A stretch of DNA of 64,000 nucleotides from SURF-21 sp964529285. GTDB taxonomy: Bacteria; Actinomycetota; Geothermincolia; Geothermincolales; RBG-13-55-18. Of this stretch, positions 42,808-51,471 are shown piece by piece; positions within the stretch are counted from its first letter, which is position 1, and every line of letters starts with the position of its first letter. Made by a program: the position numbers and the translations under genes. The notes under the pieces are model-generated. The model saw nothing but the letters and a program-made list of their open reading frames with translations, was not told the DNA's origin and did not search any database. Location of the stretch: contig CAZGWK010000007.1 of NCBI GenBank assembly GCA_964529285.1, positions 1 to 64,000 of the forward strand, given 5' to 3'.

Positions 42808-43662
42808 TTACTCGATCTCCCCGTCCATTTTGCGCAGGATGACCTGGCCGCTGCGCAGCAGCCCCTGCAGGGCCGCATAGGCGCTGTCCTTGTCCACCAC
42901 CACCTCTCCCTCGAAGGTGCCGTCGGCTATCTGCTCCGCCATGCGGTTGAGCTCCTCCACCGGCTCCATGACGTACTTGCCGCTGAAATAACGCAGGCCG
43001 AGAGTGGTGATGAGCAAGGTGATCAGGACGGCGATGCCCGCCGCGACGGACATGCGCACGATGAGGTCGTTGCGCTGGGATACGAAGTAGTCGTCGATCT
43101 CCCGCATCTCGGCGGTGCGGTCTACGATGTCGTTGACAATGAACTCCTCAAAGCCGTAGCCGCTCAGGTCTATGGGGTAGAACACGGATACGAAGAAGCC
43201 TTCCTCTCCAGCCAGGCTGTCCATGACCACGTGATCCTCATCAGGCGGCACCGCCGGAAGTTCACCCAGGTCCACATCCAGGCCGGACGGCGTGAGGTAG
43301 GTGACCACCTCGCCGTCTTCGATTACGCCCACGTACTCGAGCGGGTTGCTCATGGCAGCCATCTGCATGACCAGTTGGTAGAGATAATCCGCCTCGCCCT
43401 GCATTATGCGGTTCAGGACGTCCTCGTTCAACAGCTCCAAGAACTCCATGTTGGTGCTGATCGTACCCGTATGTTTTCCCAGGTCCTTGATGGTATTAAC
43501 CGTCTTGTCCAGGACTATCTGCTTGTTCTTCTCTATGTTTTCGTTGGTGGTCAGGATGACATCGGCCATGAAGTATGCTATCACCCCCAGAACCAGGAGC
43601 AGGGTCATAAGGGTGACGGCGAGGACAAGCTTCCTCATCTCCTTGCCGGTTACGCGTTTCAT
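42808..43662 (-). CDS. Membrane sensor with extracellular domain and HAMP-like linker, no output domain
   Basis: A 284-residue protein with membrane helices at about 12-33 and 205-228. The extracytoplasmic part between them (about 170 residues) looks like a Cache-type sensor (NPLEYVGVIEDGEVVTYLTPSG). After the second helix a HAMP-like segment follows (VMEPVEELNRMAEQIADGTFEGEV), and then only about 30 residues with no kinase, cyclase or methyl-accepting domain. Such orphans may act through a partner or be shortened forms. I see no frameshift: no output domain is readable after the stop. The frame is open to 43713, but ATG at 43662 has GGGGGG upstream. Confidence 0.65.
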   Translation of the reverse strand: MKRVTGKEMRKLVLAVTLMTLLLVLGVIAYFMADVILTTNENIEKNKQIVLDKTVNTIKDLGKHTGTISTNMEFLELLNEDVLNRIMQGEADYLYQLVMQMAAMSNPLEYVGVIEDGEVVTYLTPSGLDVDLGELPAVPPDEDHVVMDSLAGEEGFFVSVFYPIDLSGYGFEEFIVNDIVDRTAEMREIDDYFVSQRNDLIVRMSVAAGIAVLITLLITTLGLRYFSGKYVMEPVEELNRMAEQIADGTFEGEVVVDKDSAYAALQGLLRSGQVILRKMDGEIE

Positions 43663-43865
43663 GATACCCCCCCAATCGTGATATGGATTACGCAAAACCG
43701 CACGCTTCAGCACTTACCTATAATTTCTTGCACGAAAGCGCGGCCCCCTTTAATTTGAACAGCGGTCAGATTAACCGTTTGAAGGTATTTTTTTAATATC
43801 AGCGGCCGGTACCGCCGGCCGCTTCACAGAATTACAACGACTCAAGGCCCGTTTTCCCGCCCGGT

Positions 43866-45701
43866 TTATGCCTCCGGCATTTCCTCCAGCTCCATCTCAC
43901 GCAGAACTTTCTTGTTCACCTTGAATACCTCGGTAAGGGGCATCTCATCGAGAAATACTATAGTCCTGGGAACCGCGTACTTGGCCACTTTTTCCTTGAT
44001 ATACGACAGGTAGTCTTCCTCGCTTACCCTGCCCCTGTAATCGGCTTTGAGCTGGATATAGACCTTTATGCGCTCGCTACCCTCCCTCTCGGGGTCGGGC
44101 ACCCCGATCGTCGCCGCTGTTTCGGTGGCGGGATGGCCGTAGAGGATATCGTCTATTTCGCGCGTGTAGACCTTGTACCCGGAGACGATGACCATGTCCT
44201 TGGTGCGGTCGACGATGGAGAAGTAGCCGTTTTCGTCCATCTTGACCACGTCGCCGGTGTGCACGAACCCTTCCTCGTCAAGGCCCCCGCCCGGCTCGGG
44301 CCAGTACCCCAGCATGCGCTGGGGGCCGTCGAGCAGCATCTCGCCGACCGTACCCTCCTCGATCATCTCCCGGAACGATATGGGGTTGCCCGTGTCCACC
44401 TCCAACACCTTGACCACCGTGTCCGGTACCGGTATGCCGATAGTGGCCCGTTTCTCCACTCCCTTCAGCTTCTCAGACTTGCGGTTGCGGTCAGATACCA
44501 GACCCAGTATGGCCAGGAACACCTTGCCGTACGCCTTCGGGCCCAGCATCTTTGCCGCGGAGTTCATGAATGCCTTGTTCAATGCGTTGAACATCAGCTT
44601 GTTCATGATGGGCACCATCTTGCGGCCTCCCATGGCGCGTATGTTGGCCGAGACGTTGAAGTGAGTCACCGGCCCCAGCTCGGACAGCCCATAACCCTCC
44701 GAGACGAAGGTTTTGCTCTCTTTCTCGAACTTCTCCTGCACGGTGGGAGGAAGGGCGGCGGAGCCGGATATGCCGATGATCCTTGTGGCCTTGATATCTT
44801 CCTCGAGCAGCTTCATGAACTGGGTGGGTACGCCGAACTGCAGGACGGGATTGTATTCGTGGATCATCTTCAACATGGACTTGGTGTCCCTGGGATCGGT
44901 GATGATGAGCATGTTATACATGCCGTTGATCATGGTATGCATGATGCAATGGCCGTAGCTATGGAAGAAGGGCAAGCCTATCAGGACCGAGACGTTGCCC
45001 TCGAGAATCCCGGCGATGGGGCCGAACATGGCGGGGTTCTGCATCGCGTTGGCTACGGTATTGCGGTGGGTAAGCATGCATCCCTTGGGGAGCCCGGTGG
45101 TGCCCCCGGTGAAGAGCAGGGTCTCCAGGTCTTCTGATGCCCGTATGGAGACGCGGGGGGGCACGGGCTCGGTCTGCGCGATGATCTCGGTCAGCCACAT
45201 GGCGTCGGGCACCTCCGCACGCTGCGAGGGGCGGTCCGAGTAATCGTCAATCCTGGTGATGATGATGTTGGGGGAGCCCATGAACTCGCGCAGCGACTCG
45301 GCCATCGGCAGGTGCTCCTCCAGACAGATCATTGCCCCGGGAGAGCTCTCGGTGAACTTGTGGGAGAGTATATCGAGAGGCTCGAGAAAACTGCAGGGCA
45401 CGTGCACGGCGCCGGCTTTGGATATGCCCGCGTCGGCGATGACGAACTGGGCTGAAGTGGGCAGCAGGGTCGCCACCCTGTCTCCCTTCTCCACCCCCAT
45501 ACCGGCCAGGGCGTTGGACAGCCTGTCGGCATGATCCTTCAATTCCGGATAGGTGATCTCCAGCCCCATCTGCACGCAGCCCATCTTCGGGCGTTTTTCC
45601 GCGGCCCGGTCCAGGAAATAATGTGAGGGCTCTTCCGGATAGGGCTCGAGTGATTTCGCAATGCCGACGATCTCATACTCTTTAAACCACGCATAATCCA
45701 T
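43866..45701 (-). CDS. AMP-dependent acyl-CoA ligase (long-chain fatty acid type)
   Basis: ANL-superfamily enzyme that activates a carboxylic acid to its CoA ester through an acyl-AMP. Core motif A3 is LLFTGGTTGLPKG, where a Thr-Gly-Gly replaces the more usual Thr-Ser-Gly. A5 is EGYGLSELGP, A7 is HTGDVV, and the hinge region is DRTKDMVIVSGYKV. The catalytic Lys is in FKVNKKVLRE near the end. At 611 aa it has family length; an insert near 375-425 (GGRKMVPIMNKLMFNAL) is of the fatty-acyl type. It may supply acyl-CoA for beta-oxidation and PHA. TTG at 45704 is an alternative start next to the ATG. A GC hairpin (43802-43823) follows the gene but has no U-run. Confidence 0.9.
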   Translation of the reverse strand: MDYAWFKEYEIVGIAKSLEPYPEEPSHYFLDRAAEKRPKMGCVQMGLEITYPELKDHADRLSNALAGMGVEKGDRVATLLPTSAQFVIADAGISKAGAVHVPCSFLEPLDILSHKFTESSPGAMICLEEHLPMAESLREFMGSPNIIITRIDDYSDRPSQRAEVPDAMWLTEIIAQTEPVPPRVSIRASEDLETLLFTGGTTGLPKGCMLTHRNTVANAMQNPAMFGPIAGILEGNVSVLIGLPFFHSYGHCIMHTMINGMYNMLIITDPRDTKSMLKMIHEYNPVLQFGVPTQFMKLLEEDIKATRIIGISGSAALPPTVQEKFEKESKTFVSEGYGLSELGPVTHFNVSANIRAMGGRKMVPIMNKLMFNALNKAFMNSAAKMLGPKAYGKVFLAILGLVSDRNRKSEKLKGVEKRATIGIPVPDTVVKVLEVDTGNPISFREMIEEGTVGEMLLDGPQRMLGYWPEPGGGLDEEGFVHTGDVVKMDENGYFSIVDRTKDMVIVSGYKVYTREIDDILYGHPATETAATIGVPDPEREGSERIKVYIQLKADYRGRVSEEDYLSYIKEKVAKYAVPRTIVFLDEMPLTEVFKVNKKVLREMELEEMPEA

Positions 45702-46051
45702 CAAATGCGACCCCCTTCATCTCTATCTATGCAGATCTTGATCCGTAAATATTATACACATTTCAGAATTATATTCACCTTTGGATTGTGGTTATGGCCT
45801 TATGGCTCATTATCTTATTCGCTTTCCTGCACTCCTGAGCTGCATCCCCAAACTTTCCCCGTACGTTTAACTTCACAGGCTGTGATCGTTTTCCCTGCCA
45901 TGAACGGGGCGGTCGAATTGGAACTGACGCGTCATTACTATACTTCCATGTTACTTTGTAGTCAATAAATCGGTGCTCTTAACCATCCGGCTCCCGGCAT
46001 CTTTATGCGCCTCGAGCGATGAGACACTTGCGGAAGAGAGTGCGAACAGAA
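45702..46051. other. Intergenic region with promoter of the acyl-CoA ligase
   Basis: A 350-bp AT-rich gap without a credible gene. Two TATAAT boxes face the ligase gene (complements of 45751-45756 and 45768-45773). The nearer would start transcription about 45 bases before the ATG. Neither has a good -35. Nothing else is recognisable. Confidence 0.4.
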
Positions 46052-46078
46052 AAGAGGCCGGGCCGGGCCCGGCCTCTT
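46052..46078 (-). terminator. Intrinsic terminator of the lipoprotein gene
   Basis: A near-perfect 13-bp palindrome (AAGAGGCCGGGCC and its complement) is followed on the minus strand by TTTTCTGTT. It lies 16 bp after the stop of the gene ending at 46095. Confidence 0.75.
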
Positions 46079-46094
46079 AGGGAAGGCTCTATGT

Positions 46095-46604
46095 CTATTC
46101 GGCCATCTCTCCCGTCATGCGACCGATGGAGATAAGCACCTCGCCGCCCTCCTCGCTGATGGTCACGACCGTGAAAGACTCTTCGTCCATATCGAGCATC
46201 CAGCTGGCCTCGCCCGTCGTCGTATCCTGGTACATAGGCTCTCCCAGCTCACCTGCGTAGAAATCCAGGACGTCCTCGAAGCTGTCGTCGGTGGTGAACT
46301 CCGCTCCGGCCGTTGAGAACGCTCCCTCCTCGCTGCTTCCCGTGACCGTCCCGCCGCTCCCGGGCACGTACTCGGCACCTGGGTATATCGGTGCTCCCAG
46401 CTGAGCTTCGGTGGGCGGTTTATCGGAGACATCGTAGGTAACATCTCCCTCTTCCGTCTGGTAGGTGATCTCGCCCCCGTCCTCCTCTACCGTCACTTCT
46501 CCATCGGGGGTCTTCACGGTGGTCTTGTCGTCACCACAACCGGTAGCGGCGAGAAGGCCTGCCACCAACCCCAACAACATCAATAACACCAATGCTTTCT
46601 TCAA
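46095..46604 (-). CDS. Small lipoprotein, unknown
   Basis: A 169-residue lipoprotein with KK, a hydrophobic core and the lipobox AATGC with Cys23. The mature part opens with an acidic beta-rich stretch (VKTPDGEVTVEEDGG, then ITYQTEEGDVTYDV). A second segment follows (about 75-165; IYPGAEYVPGSGG, DDSFEDVLDFYAGELGEP) that resembles the small alpha/beta domain seen in many lipoproteins with a 'YPGA' start. Function unknown. I chose TTG at 46604 because GGAGGG lies six bases upstream and it gives a standard signal peptide; the in-frame ATG at 46727 would place 41 odd residues before it. Confidence 0.65.
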   Translation of the reverse strand: MKKALVLLMLLGLVAGLLAATGCGDDKTTVKTPDGEVTVEEDGGEITYQTEEGDVTYDVSDKPPTEAQLGAPIYPGAEYVPGSGGTVTGSSEEGAFSTAGAEFTTDDSFEDVLDFYAGELGEPMYQDTTTGEASWMLDMDEESFTVVTISEEGGEVLISIGRMTGEMAE

Positions 46605-46794
46605 TTGCGTCCCTCCCTTTCCTGGGTCGGCTCGGTCCTTACGCCGCGGGCCCATCCCGCGGCCGCACCCAAAAAATAATACGTAGATATCCCATATAGC
46701 ATGACGGTTATACGATGAAAAGTCCATTCAATAATCCTGCTTTTGTATATTCAAACGACGACCGCCCGGGATCGTGCCGCGCTGAAGAAGGGGG

Positions 46795-47253
46795 CTATCC
46801 AACCAGGGCGTCTCCGACTCTCCTGCCGAATTCCCTGGCGCTGTCCTCCCCGCCCTCTACAAGCGGCCCTTTCAAGCCCGATACGGCGTTGTCGAATGCC
46901 TCCACTACTTGCGTCAAGCCCCTCTGCGTGAGTTCTTTCTGGATGTCCTTGGCCGCGGTCGGCTCTCCCTTCTCGCAAGCCCTGGTCAGGCAAGTGCCGA
47001 AGGCGGCGAAAGGCCTCCCCTTCCATTCATCGCCCAGGTTCTTCTTGATGAATTTCTTCACCGGCCCGCTCGTCCTTCCCGCACGAGTGGGAGATCCCAC
47101 CACCAGGAATTCGTAACCCCCTTTCAGCTCCTTGTTCTCCTTTGCATTAATAAGGTCCGCCTCGTAGCCAGCTTCCTGCAGGCCCTGCGCAACCGCCCTC
47201 GCGGTCTTCTCGTTATTGCCATACCTGCTGTAGTAGATAACGGCCCCTTTCAC
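46795..47253 (-). CDS. Flavodoxin-family protein
   Basis: A 152-residue FMN-binding flavodoxin-like protein. The phosphate loop is VIYYSRYGNNEKTARAVA at the N-terminus. VVGSPTRAGRTSG (about 60-72) and FGTCLTRACEKGE (about 92-104) supply the flavin-stacking loops. It could carry electrons or act as a protein partner to an oxygen- or quinone-reducing enzyme; no partner lies beside it. GTG at 47253 is chosen because it starts the domain exactly and AAGGAG lies ten bases upstream; 14 further in-frame codons exist upstream. Confidence 0.8.
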   Translation of the reverse strand: MKGAVIYYSRYGNNEKTARAVAQGLQEAGYEADLINAKENKELKGGYEFLVVGSPTRAGRTSGPVKKFIKKNLGDEWKGRPFAAFGTCLTRACEKGEPTAAKDIQKELTQRGLTQVVEAFDNAVSGLKGPLVEGGEDSAREFGRRVGDALVG

Positions 47254-47473
47254 GCTTGACCAGCTCCTTTCAGGTCTCCGCATTGCGGCTCGCACCGAAT
47301 TCTTTATCTTAGTTTTCTTCCCCGCGGGAGAGCGTTAAAAACCTCCTATGACAGCGGGCTGTAGATAAGGCTCGCAAGCCGGACTGAGAGCTCTCTCGAA
47401 TTGCCATGGGCCCTTCGACAACCGTTTCTCCCGAGCGAAGGGCCATTTGCCAATGTGTATTAGCAATATTAAG

Positions 47474-47499
47474 AGAGAGCCCTCCCTCGAGAGCTCTCT
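47474..47499 (-). terminator. Possible terminator after tRNA-Ala
   Basis: AGAGAGC/GCTCTCT stem (47474-47480 and 47493-47499), then CTCTTAATATT on the minus strand, 10 bp after the tRNA 3' end. Another hairpin (GGCCCTTCG/CGAAGGGCC, 47408-47444) lies further on. The 47254-47508 gap holds nothing else recognisable. Confidence 0.45.
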
Positions 47500-47508
47500 T
47501 GCTAAAGT

Positions 47509-47585
47509 TGGTGGAGCCGATGGGACTTGAACCCACGACCTCTACCATGCCAAGGTAGCGCTCTCCCAGCCTGAGCTACGGCCCC
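47509..47585 (-). tRNA. tRNA-Ala (anticodon GGC)
   Basis: On the minus strand the 77 nt from 47585 fold as a full tRNA: acceptor GGGGCCG/CGGCTCC, D-arm with AGCTCAGGCTGGGAGAGC, anticodon stem CTACC/GGTAG with loop TTGGCAT, and T-arm GTGGGTTCAAGTCCCAT. The 3' CCA is encoded. The G3-U70 pair, the main alanine identity element, is present. Confidence 0.95.
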
Positions 47586-47679
47586 TTGAATACACGTCAT
47601 GAAGTATACGGACTGGCCGATTGACCGTCAACGAGACAGACCCGGCGGACGCCCTTTCCGAGGGGTCATTTGCGCGTAA

Positions 47680-48087
47680 TCACCTGGACGTCTTCGCTCC
47701 GTCCGGTTCTATCTCCCACTCGACGACAGGTGCGTCCTTCCAAAGGCGTTCTATCTCGTAGTATTCGCGTTCTTCCTGCCGGAAGATATGCACCACGACA
47801 TCGAGGTAGTCGAGGAGCACCCAACGCTTATGTTGTTCGCCTTCCCGGCGGACGGGTTTTATGCCCTTCGCTGCCAGGCGCTCCTGCACGGTCTCCAGGA
47901 TGCTTCCCACCTGGCGATCCGTCTTCCCGCTGCATATGACGAAATAATCCGTGAGGATGAATACGTCCCGCATGTCAAGCACCAGGATATCGTGGGCTTT
48001 TTTATCCGAGGCGGCCCGAGCCGCCGCGACGGCTATCTCCCTGCTATCCGCCGCTATACACCTCCTCCCGGCGCTTTTCGCCTTCAC
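47680..48087 (-). CDS. rsfS: Ribosomal silencing factor RsfS
   Basis: Binds ribosomal protein L14 and blocks subunit joining when nutrients run low. The conserved core is AHDILVLDMRDVFILTDYFVICSG, then RREGEQHKRWVLLDYLDVVVHIF and YYEIERLWKDAP. At 135 aa it has normal length. The start is uncertain: GTG at 48087 is the only normal start in frame, yet it has no ribosome site, while GGGAGGAGG lies some 20 bases inside the frame, before no usable start. It ends the nadD-LytR_C-rsfS block; the tRNA-Ala gene follows 94 bp later. Confidence 0.92.
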   Translation of the reverse strand: MKAKSAGRRCIAADSREIAVAAARAASDKKAHDILVLDMRDVFILTDYFVICSGKTDRQVGSILETVQERLAAKGIKPVRREGEQHKRWVLLDYLDVVVHIFRQEEREYYEIERLWKDAPVVEWEIEPDGAKTSR

Positions 48088-48195
48088 AGTAGAAGGGCCT
48101 GTGCCAAAACCATTACATCTCTAGGTTATCACACCGCCACCGCGATTATCCGGCTCACGGAAACCCCGCCTGCCGCGCCTCGCTCGCATGCTTCC

Positions 48196-49497
48196 CTATT
48201 CCGCCAGGTCCCTGCCCGCGATAAGGATTATCTCCACTCCGGGACCGGTCTCCGAGGTGATATCCCCAATGGAGAGAAGAACGCCCAGGTAACGCGCGAA
48301 TGCCTCTACCCGCGGGTTTTCGCTGCGGTAGATCAGGCTGCTGGTCTCATGCGTGAAATCGTTTACTTCTTCGCCCTCCACGACCACCTTGGCGTTACCT
48401 CCGGTTCCGGCCACGGGCACGCCCAGGGCTGATAAACGGTCTCCCACCTTTTTGCCCAGTTCCGGGACTCCACAGCCGTTCAACACCTCCACCGCCGGCA
48501 CGGCATCCACCATGAGGTCCTTCTCATCGAGCTCCGCAAAGGCCTGGAGCATGGAGGCCAGGTAGCGCCTGTCCCCTGCCAGCGAACCGCTTGCGGGTTC
48601 CATCAGGTATTCCTCTCCAAGCGGCGAGAGCATCTCCTGCAGGCTATCCAGGTCCTCCCCCCCGATCTTTCCAAACAACATAGGCGCATAGCCGCTGGCC
48701 CGTTCCAGGCGGCGAGAGAAGGACTCCCACGTCTCGAGATAATCGGTCGCAAGCAGGTAGAAAAGCAGGCGGTCCGCGTCCTTTACCTCCTGTCCTTCCG
48801 CGATGTAATTGGTCTCCTGGTTGAGCGGGTTTACCAGCACCGTATCGTCCTCCACGACCACTCCCGGCGGTTCAAGCCCCTGCAACAGCCGCGCCGCCTC
48901 CCAGAACTCCAGGAGCAGCAGATAGTCCACCTCGCTGCCGGACAGGTTGCCCGCCGTGGAGCACAACAGGTCTTCGCCGCCATCCTCCTGCAGGACCCAT
49001 CTCAGATCGGTCTGCTGCCCCGAGGCATCGTATGCCACGGAGGATTCGGGTATGAGGTACAGGTCGCCGGCCCCCTTATCGCTGTCGTAAGTCAGCAGGG
49101 CCAGGCCGACGATGGCTTTTTGCGCTTCCTCGCTCCCCTCGTGCTTGTATATGCCCAGCAGCACGGAGACGTCGCCGGACAGCTTCTTTTCCGTCTGTGG
49201 CTGCGTGAAAAAGAGGTAATCCGGGACGGTTTCCTCGCTTTCCTGTGCGGAGGAGAAACTCTCCCCTATCCAGGACCCCGCCTGCCGCGCGATATTTATG
49301 TACGGGATGTCGAAGATGGCGCCGGCGGCGAGGGTGGCTCCGACCAGCAGCAATACGACAACGAGAAAACGGCGCTTCTTTTTGGCTTCCCTGCGGTGCC
49401 TTTTGCTGACGCGCGAGAGTTTCTCTTTGCCTTGCGCGGATCCCTTGAGTGCGCCGCTCGGCTTGCTCTCCCCGCTGCTCTTGCCGTCGCTTTTCAA
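48196..49497 (-). CDS. Membrane protein with LytR C-terminal domain and degenerate LCP-like region
   Basis: A 433-residue protein. The first 40 residues are basic and Ser-rich, then a membrane helix lies at about 45-66. The extracytoplasmic part (about 110-320) resembles a divergent LytR-CpsA-Psr domain (LLGIYKHEG, ALLTYDSDKGAGDLYLIPESS), though the Arg residues that bind polyprenyl phosphate in active members are not evident. The last 90 residues are a LytR_C domain (AVEVLNGCGVPELGKKVGDRL). In Actinobacteria and related groups such genes commonly sit between nadD and rsfS, as here. TTG at 49497 overlaps the nadD stop (TTGA), indicating coupled translation. Confidence 0.72.
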   Translation of the reverse strand: MKSDGKSSGESKPSGALKGSAQGKEKLSRVSKRHRREAKKKRRFLVVVLLLVGATLAAGAIFDIPYINIARQAGSWIGESFSSAQESEETVPDYLFFTQPQTEKKLSGDVSVLLGIYKHEGSEEAQKAIVGLALLTYDSDKGAGDLYLIPESSVAYDASGQQTDLRWVLQEDGGEDLLCSTAGNLSGSEVDYLLLLEFWEAARLLQGLEPPGVVVEDDTVLVNPLNQETNYIAEGQEVKDADRLLFYLLATDYLETWESFSRRLERASGYAPMLFGKIGGEDLDSLQEMLSPLGEEYLMEPASGSLAGDRRYLASMLQAFAELDEKDLMVDAVPAVEVLNGCGVPELGKKVGDRLSALGVPVAGTGGNAKVVVEGEEVNDFTHETSSLIYRSENPRVEAFARYLGVLLSIGDITSETGPGVEIILIAGRDLAE

Positions 49498-50123
49498 CGA
49501 TAGAACCTGTTCTTTTCTATGAACTCCGAAACGCCCTCCGGGACAAGGTAAGTGATGGGCCTGTCCTGTCTGACCCTGTTCCTGATGTCCGTCGAGGATA
49601 TCGCCAGGGCAGGTATCTCCATCACCAGAACCCGCGGATCCGTATCGTGCCTCTCCTTCTCGGCCCGAGGCAGGGAGTCCTCCAGTTTCTTCAGGTCGTA
49701 TCCGGGGCGGGTCGCCGCTATGAACGTAGCCTCCTCGAGCACGAGATCGGGCTCCTTCCACGTGAGGATCTCCAGGATGGCATCGGCTCCCGTGATGAAG
49801 AAAACCTCGGTGTTCTTACCATAGACGCGATGCAGTTCGCGCACCGTGTCAATGGTGTAGGAGGGTCCGGGCCGGTCTATCTCCGTGCGCGAGACCCTGA
49901 AATGTGCATTGGTCGCCGTAGCGATCACCGTCATGAGATAGCGGTCCTCGGCATCCAGGTTCTTGCGGTCCTCTTTATGGGGAGGACTGCCGCTGGGAAC
50001 GAAGAGGACCTGGTCCAGGCGGAACTGCTTCCATGCCTCCTCCGCCGTCACCAGGTGGCCGTTGTGTATGGGGTCGAAGGTCCCGCCCATTACCCCGATG
50101 CGCTTGATCCTCAACCTGCCCAT
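49494..50123 (-). CDS. nadD: Nicotinate-nucleotide adenylyltransferase
   Basis: Joins nicotinate mononucleotide and ATP in NAD synthesis. The nucleotidyltransferase motif GGTFDPIHNGHL is at residues 13-24 and the second motif ISSTDIRNRV lies near residue 175. At 209 aa it has normal length. It starts 1 bp after proA ends, and its stop overlaps the next gene by four bases, so proB-proA-nadD-LytR_C-rsfS is probably one transcript. Confidence 0.95.
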   Translation of the reverse strand: MGRLRIKRIGVMGGTFDPIHNGHLVTAEEAWKQFRLDQVLFVPSGSPPHKEDRKNLDAEDRYLMTVIATATNAHFRVSRTEIDRPGPSYTIDTVRELHRVYGKNTEVFFITGADAILEILTWKEPDLVLEEATFIAATRPGYDLKKLEDSLPRAEKERHDTDPRVLVMEIPALAISSTDIRNRVRQDRPITYLVPEGVSEFIEKNRFYR

Positions 50124-50124
50124 G

Positions 50125-51372
50125 TCAGGACCTCACCTGCCCGTCCCCGTAGATGATGAACTTGGTCGAAGTGAGCTCGCGCAAGCCCATGGGCCCACGG
50201 GCATGCAGTTTCTGTGTCGAGATGCCTATCTCCGCCCCCAGGCCGAACTGTGCGCCATCGGTAAAGCGAGTGGAGGCGTTTACGTATACGTCCGCCGAGT
50301 CCACCTCGGCGGTGAAGCGCCGCGCCGCATCGAGGTCCGAGGTTACTATGGCCTCGGAATGCTTCGACCCGTATTTGTTGATATGGCGTATGGCCTCCCG
50401 CAGGGACGGTATCACCTTCACTGCCAGGATGAGATCGAGGTATTCCTCGTACCAGTCGTCTTCCGAGGCCGCCTCGACGCCCTGGAGTATCTCCCGCGTG
50501 CGTGCGCAGCCCCGCAACACCACTCCGTGTCCCTGCAGTGCTTTGCCCGCCCGGGGCAGGAACTCGGCGGCCACCGCCTCGTGCACCAACATGGTCTCCA
50601 TGGCGTTGCATACACCGGGCCTGTGCGTCTTGGCGTTCACCACGATGTCCTCGGCCATATCGAGGTCCGCGGAGGCATCGACGAAAGTATGGCAATTCCC
50701 GACCCCGGTCTCGATGACCGGGACCGTGCTTTCCTCGATCACGGTGCGTATAAGACCGGCGCCCCCGCGGGGGATTAACACGTCGACGTAACCGCGCAAG
50801 CGCATGAGTTCCCTTGCCGATTCCCTGTCGGTTGTGGGTATGAGCTGAATGCATCCCGCGGGAAGCCCGGCACCCTCGGCCGCGCGGGCGATGACCTCGC
50901 TAAGAAAGCGGTTCGAATTTATCGCGGAGGAACTGCCGCGCAGGATCACCGCGTTCCCGGACTTGACGCAGAGGCCGGCGGCATCGACGGTAACGTTGGG
51001 CCGGGCTTCGTATATTATCCCCACTACTCCCATGGGGACCCTTACCTTTTTTATCTCCAGGCCGTTTTCGATATTCCATCCCGCCACTACTTCGCCCACC
51101 GGGTCCCCCAGGGCCGCGACTTCGCGCAATCCCTCGGCCATTTCCTCCACCCTCTTCTCGGTGAGGGTCAGGCGGTCCAGCAGGGCGTCGCCGATGCCGC
51201 TTTCTATCCCCGCCTTGCGGTCTACCTCGTTCGCGAGTATTATCTCCTCCGCCCTGGACGTAAGGGCTTTCGCCATCTCCTCCAGGGCGTTGTTCTTGAC
51301 CTCGGCCTTGGTCACGGCCAGCTCGTGCGCGGCTTCCCTGGCGCGAAGGCCCATTTCCTCTATAACGCTCAT
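50125..51372 (-). CDS. proA: Glutamate-5-semialdehyde dehydrogenase
   Basis: Reduces glutamyl 5-phosphate with NADPH, the second step of proline synthesis. The catalytic Cys255 is in RPGVCNAMETMLVH. The MGVVGIIYEARPNVT stretch (114-128) is a family signature. At 415 aa it has normal length. ATG at 51372 with GGAGGG upstream. It lies 99 bp after proB and directly before nadD. Confidence 0.97.
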   Translation of the reverse strand: MSVIEEMGLRAREAAHELAVTKAEVKNNALEEMAKALTSRAEEIILANEVDRKAGIESGIGDALLDRLTLTEKRVEEMAEGLREVAALGDPVGEVVAGWNIENGLEIKKVRVPMGVVGIIYEARPNVTVDAAGLCVKSGNAVILRGSSSAINSNRFLSEVIARAAEGAGLPAGCIQLIPTTDRESARELMRLRGYVDVLIPRGGAGLIRTVIEESTVPVIETGVGNCHTFVDASADLDMAEDIVVNAKTHRPGVCNAMETMLVHEAVAAEFLPRAGKALQGHGVVLRGCARTREILQGVEAASEDDWYEEYLDLILAVKVIPSLREAIRHINKYGSKHSEAIVTSDLDAARRFTAEVDSADVYVNASTRFTDGAQFGLGAEIGISTQKLHARGPMGLRELTSTKFIIYGDGQVRS

Positions 51373-51471
51373 GCTGCCCTCCGTCTAATTCTTATATGTG
51401 CGGTACGTCTTTTCCTGCCATGCCTTTCGGGTACCTTATATCGCGATAACCGCGGTGGAGCTCCTGCCTTC

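Noticed and set aside
43802..43823. Terminator of the acyl-CoA ligase
   Set aside because: A strong GC hairpin is present, but the bases after it on the minus strand are TGATATTAAAAAAA, not U-rich; left as an unassigned hairpin.
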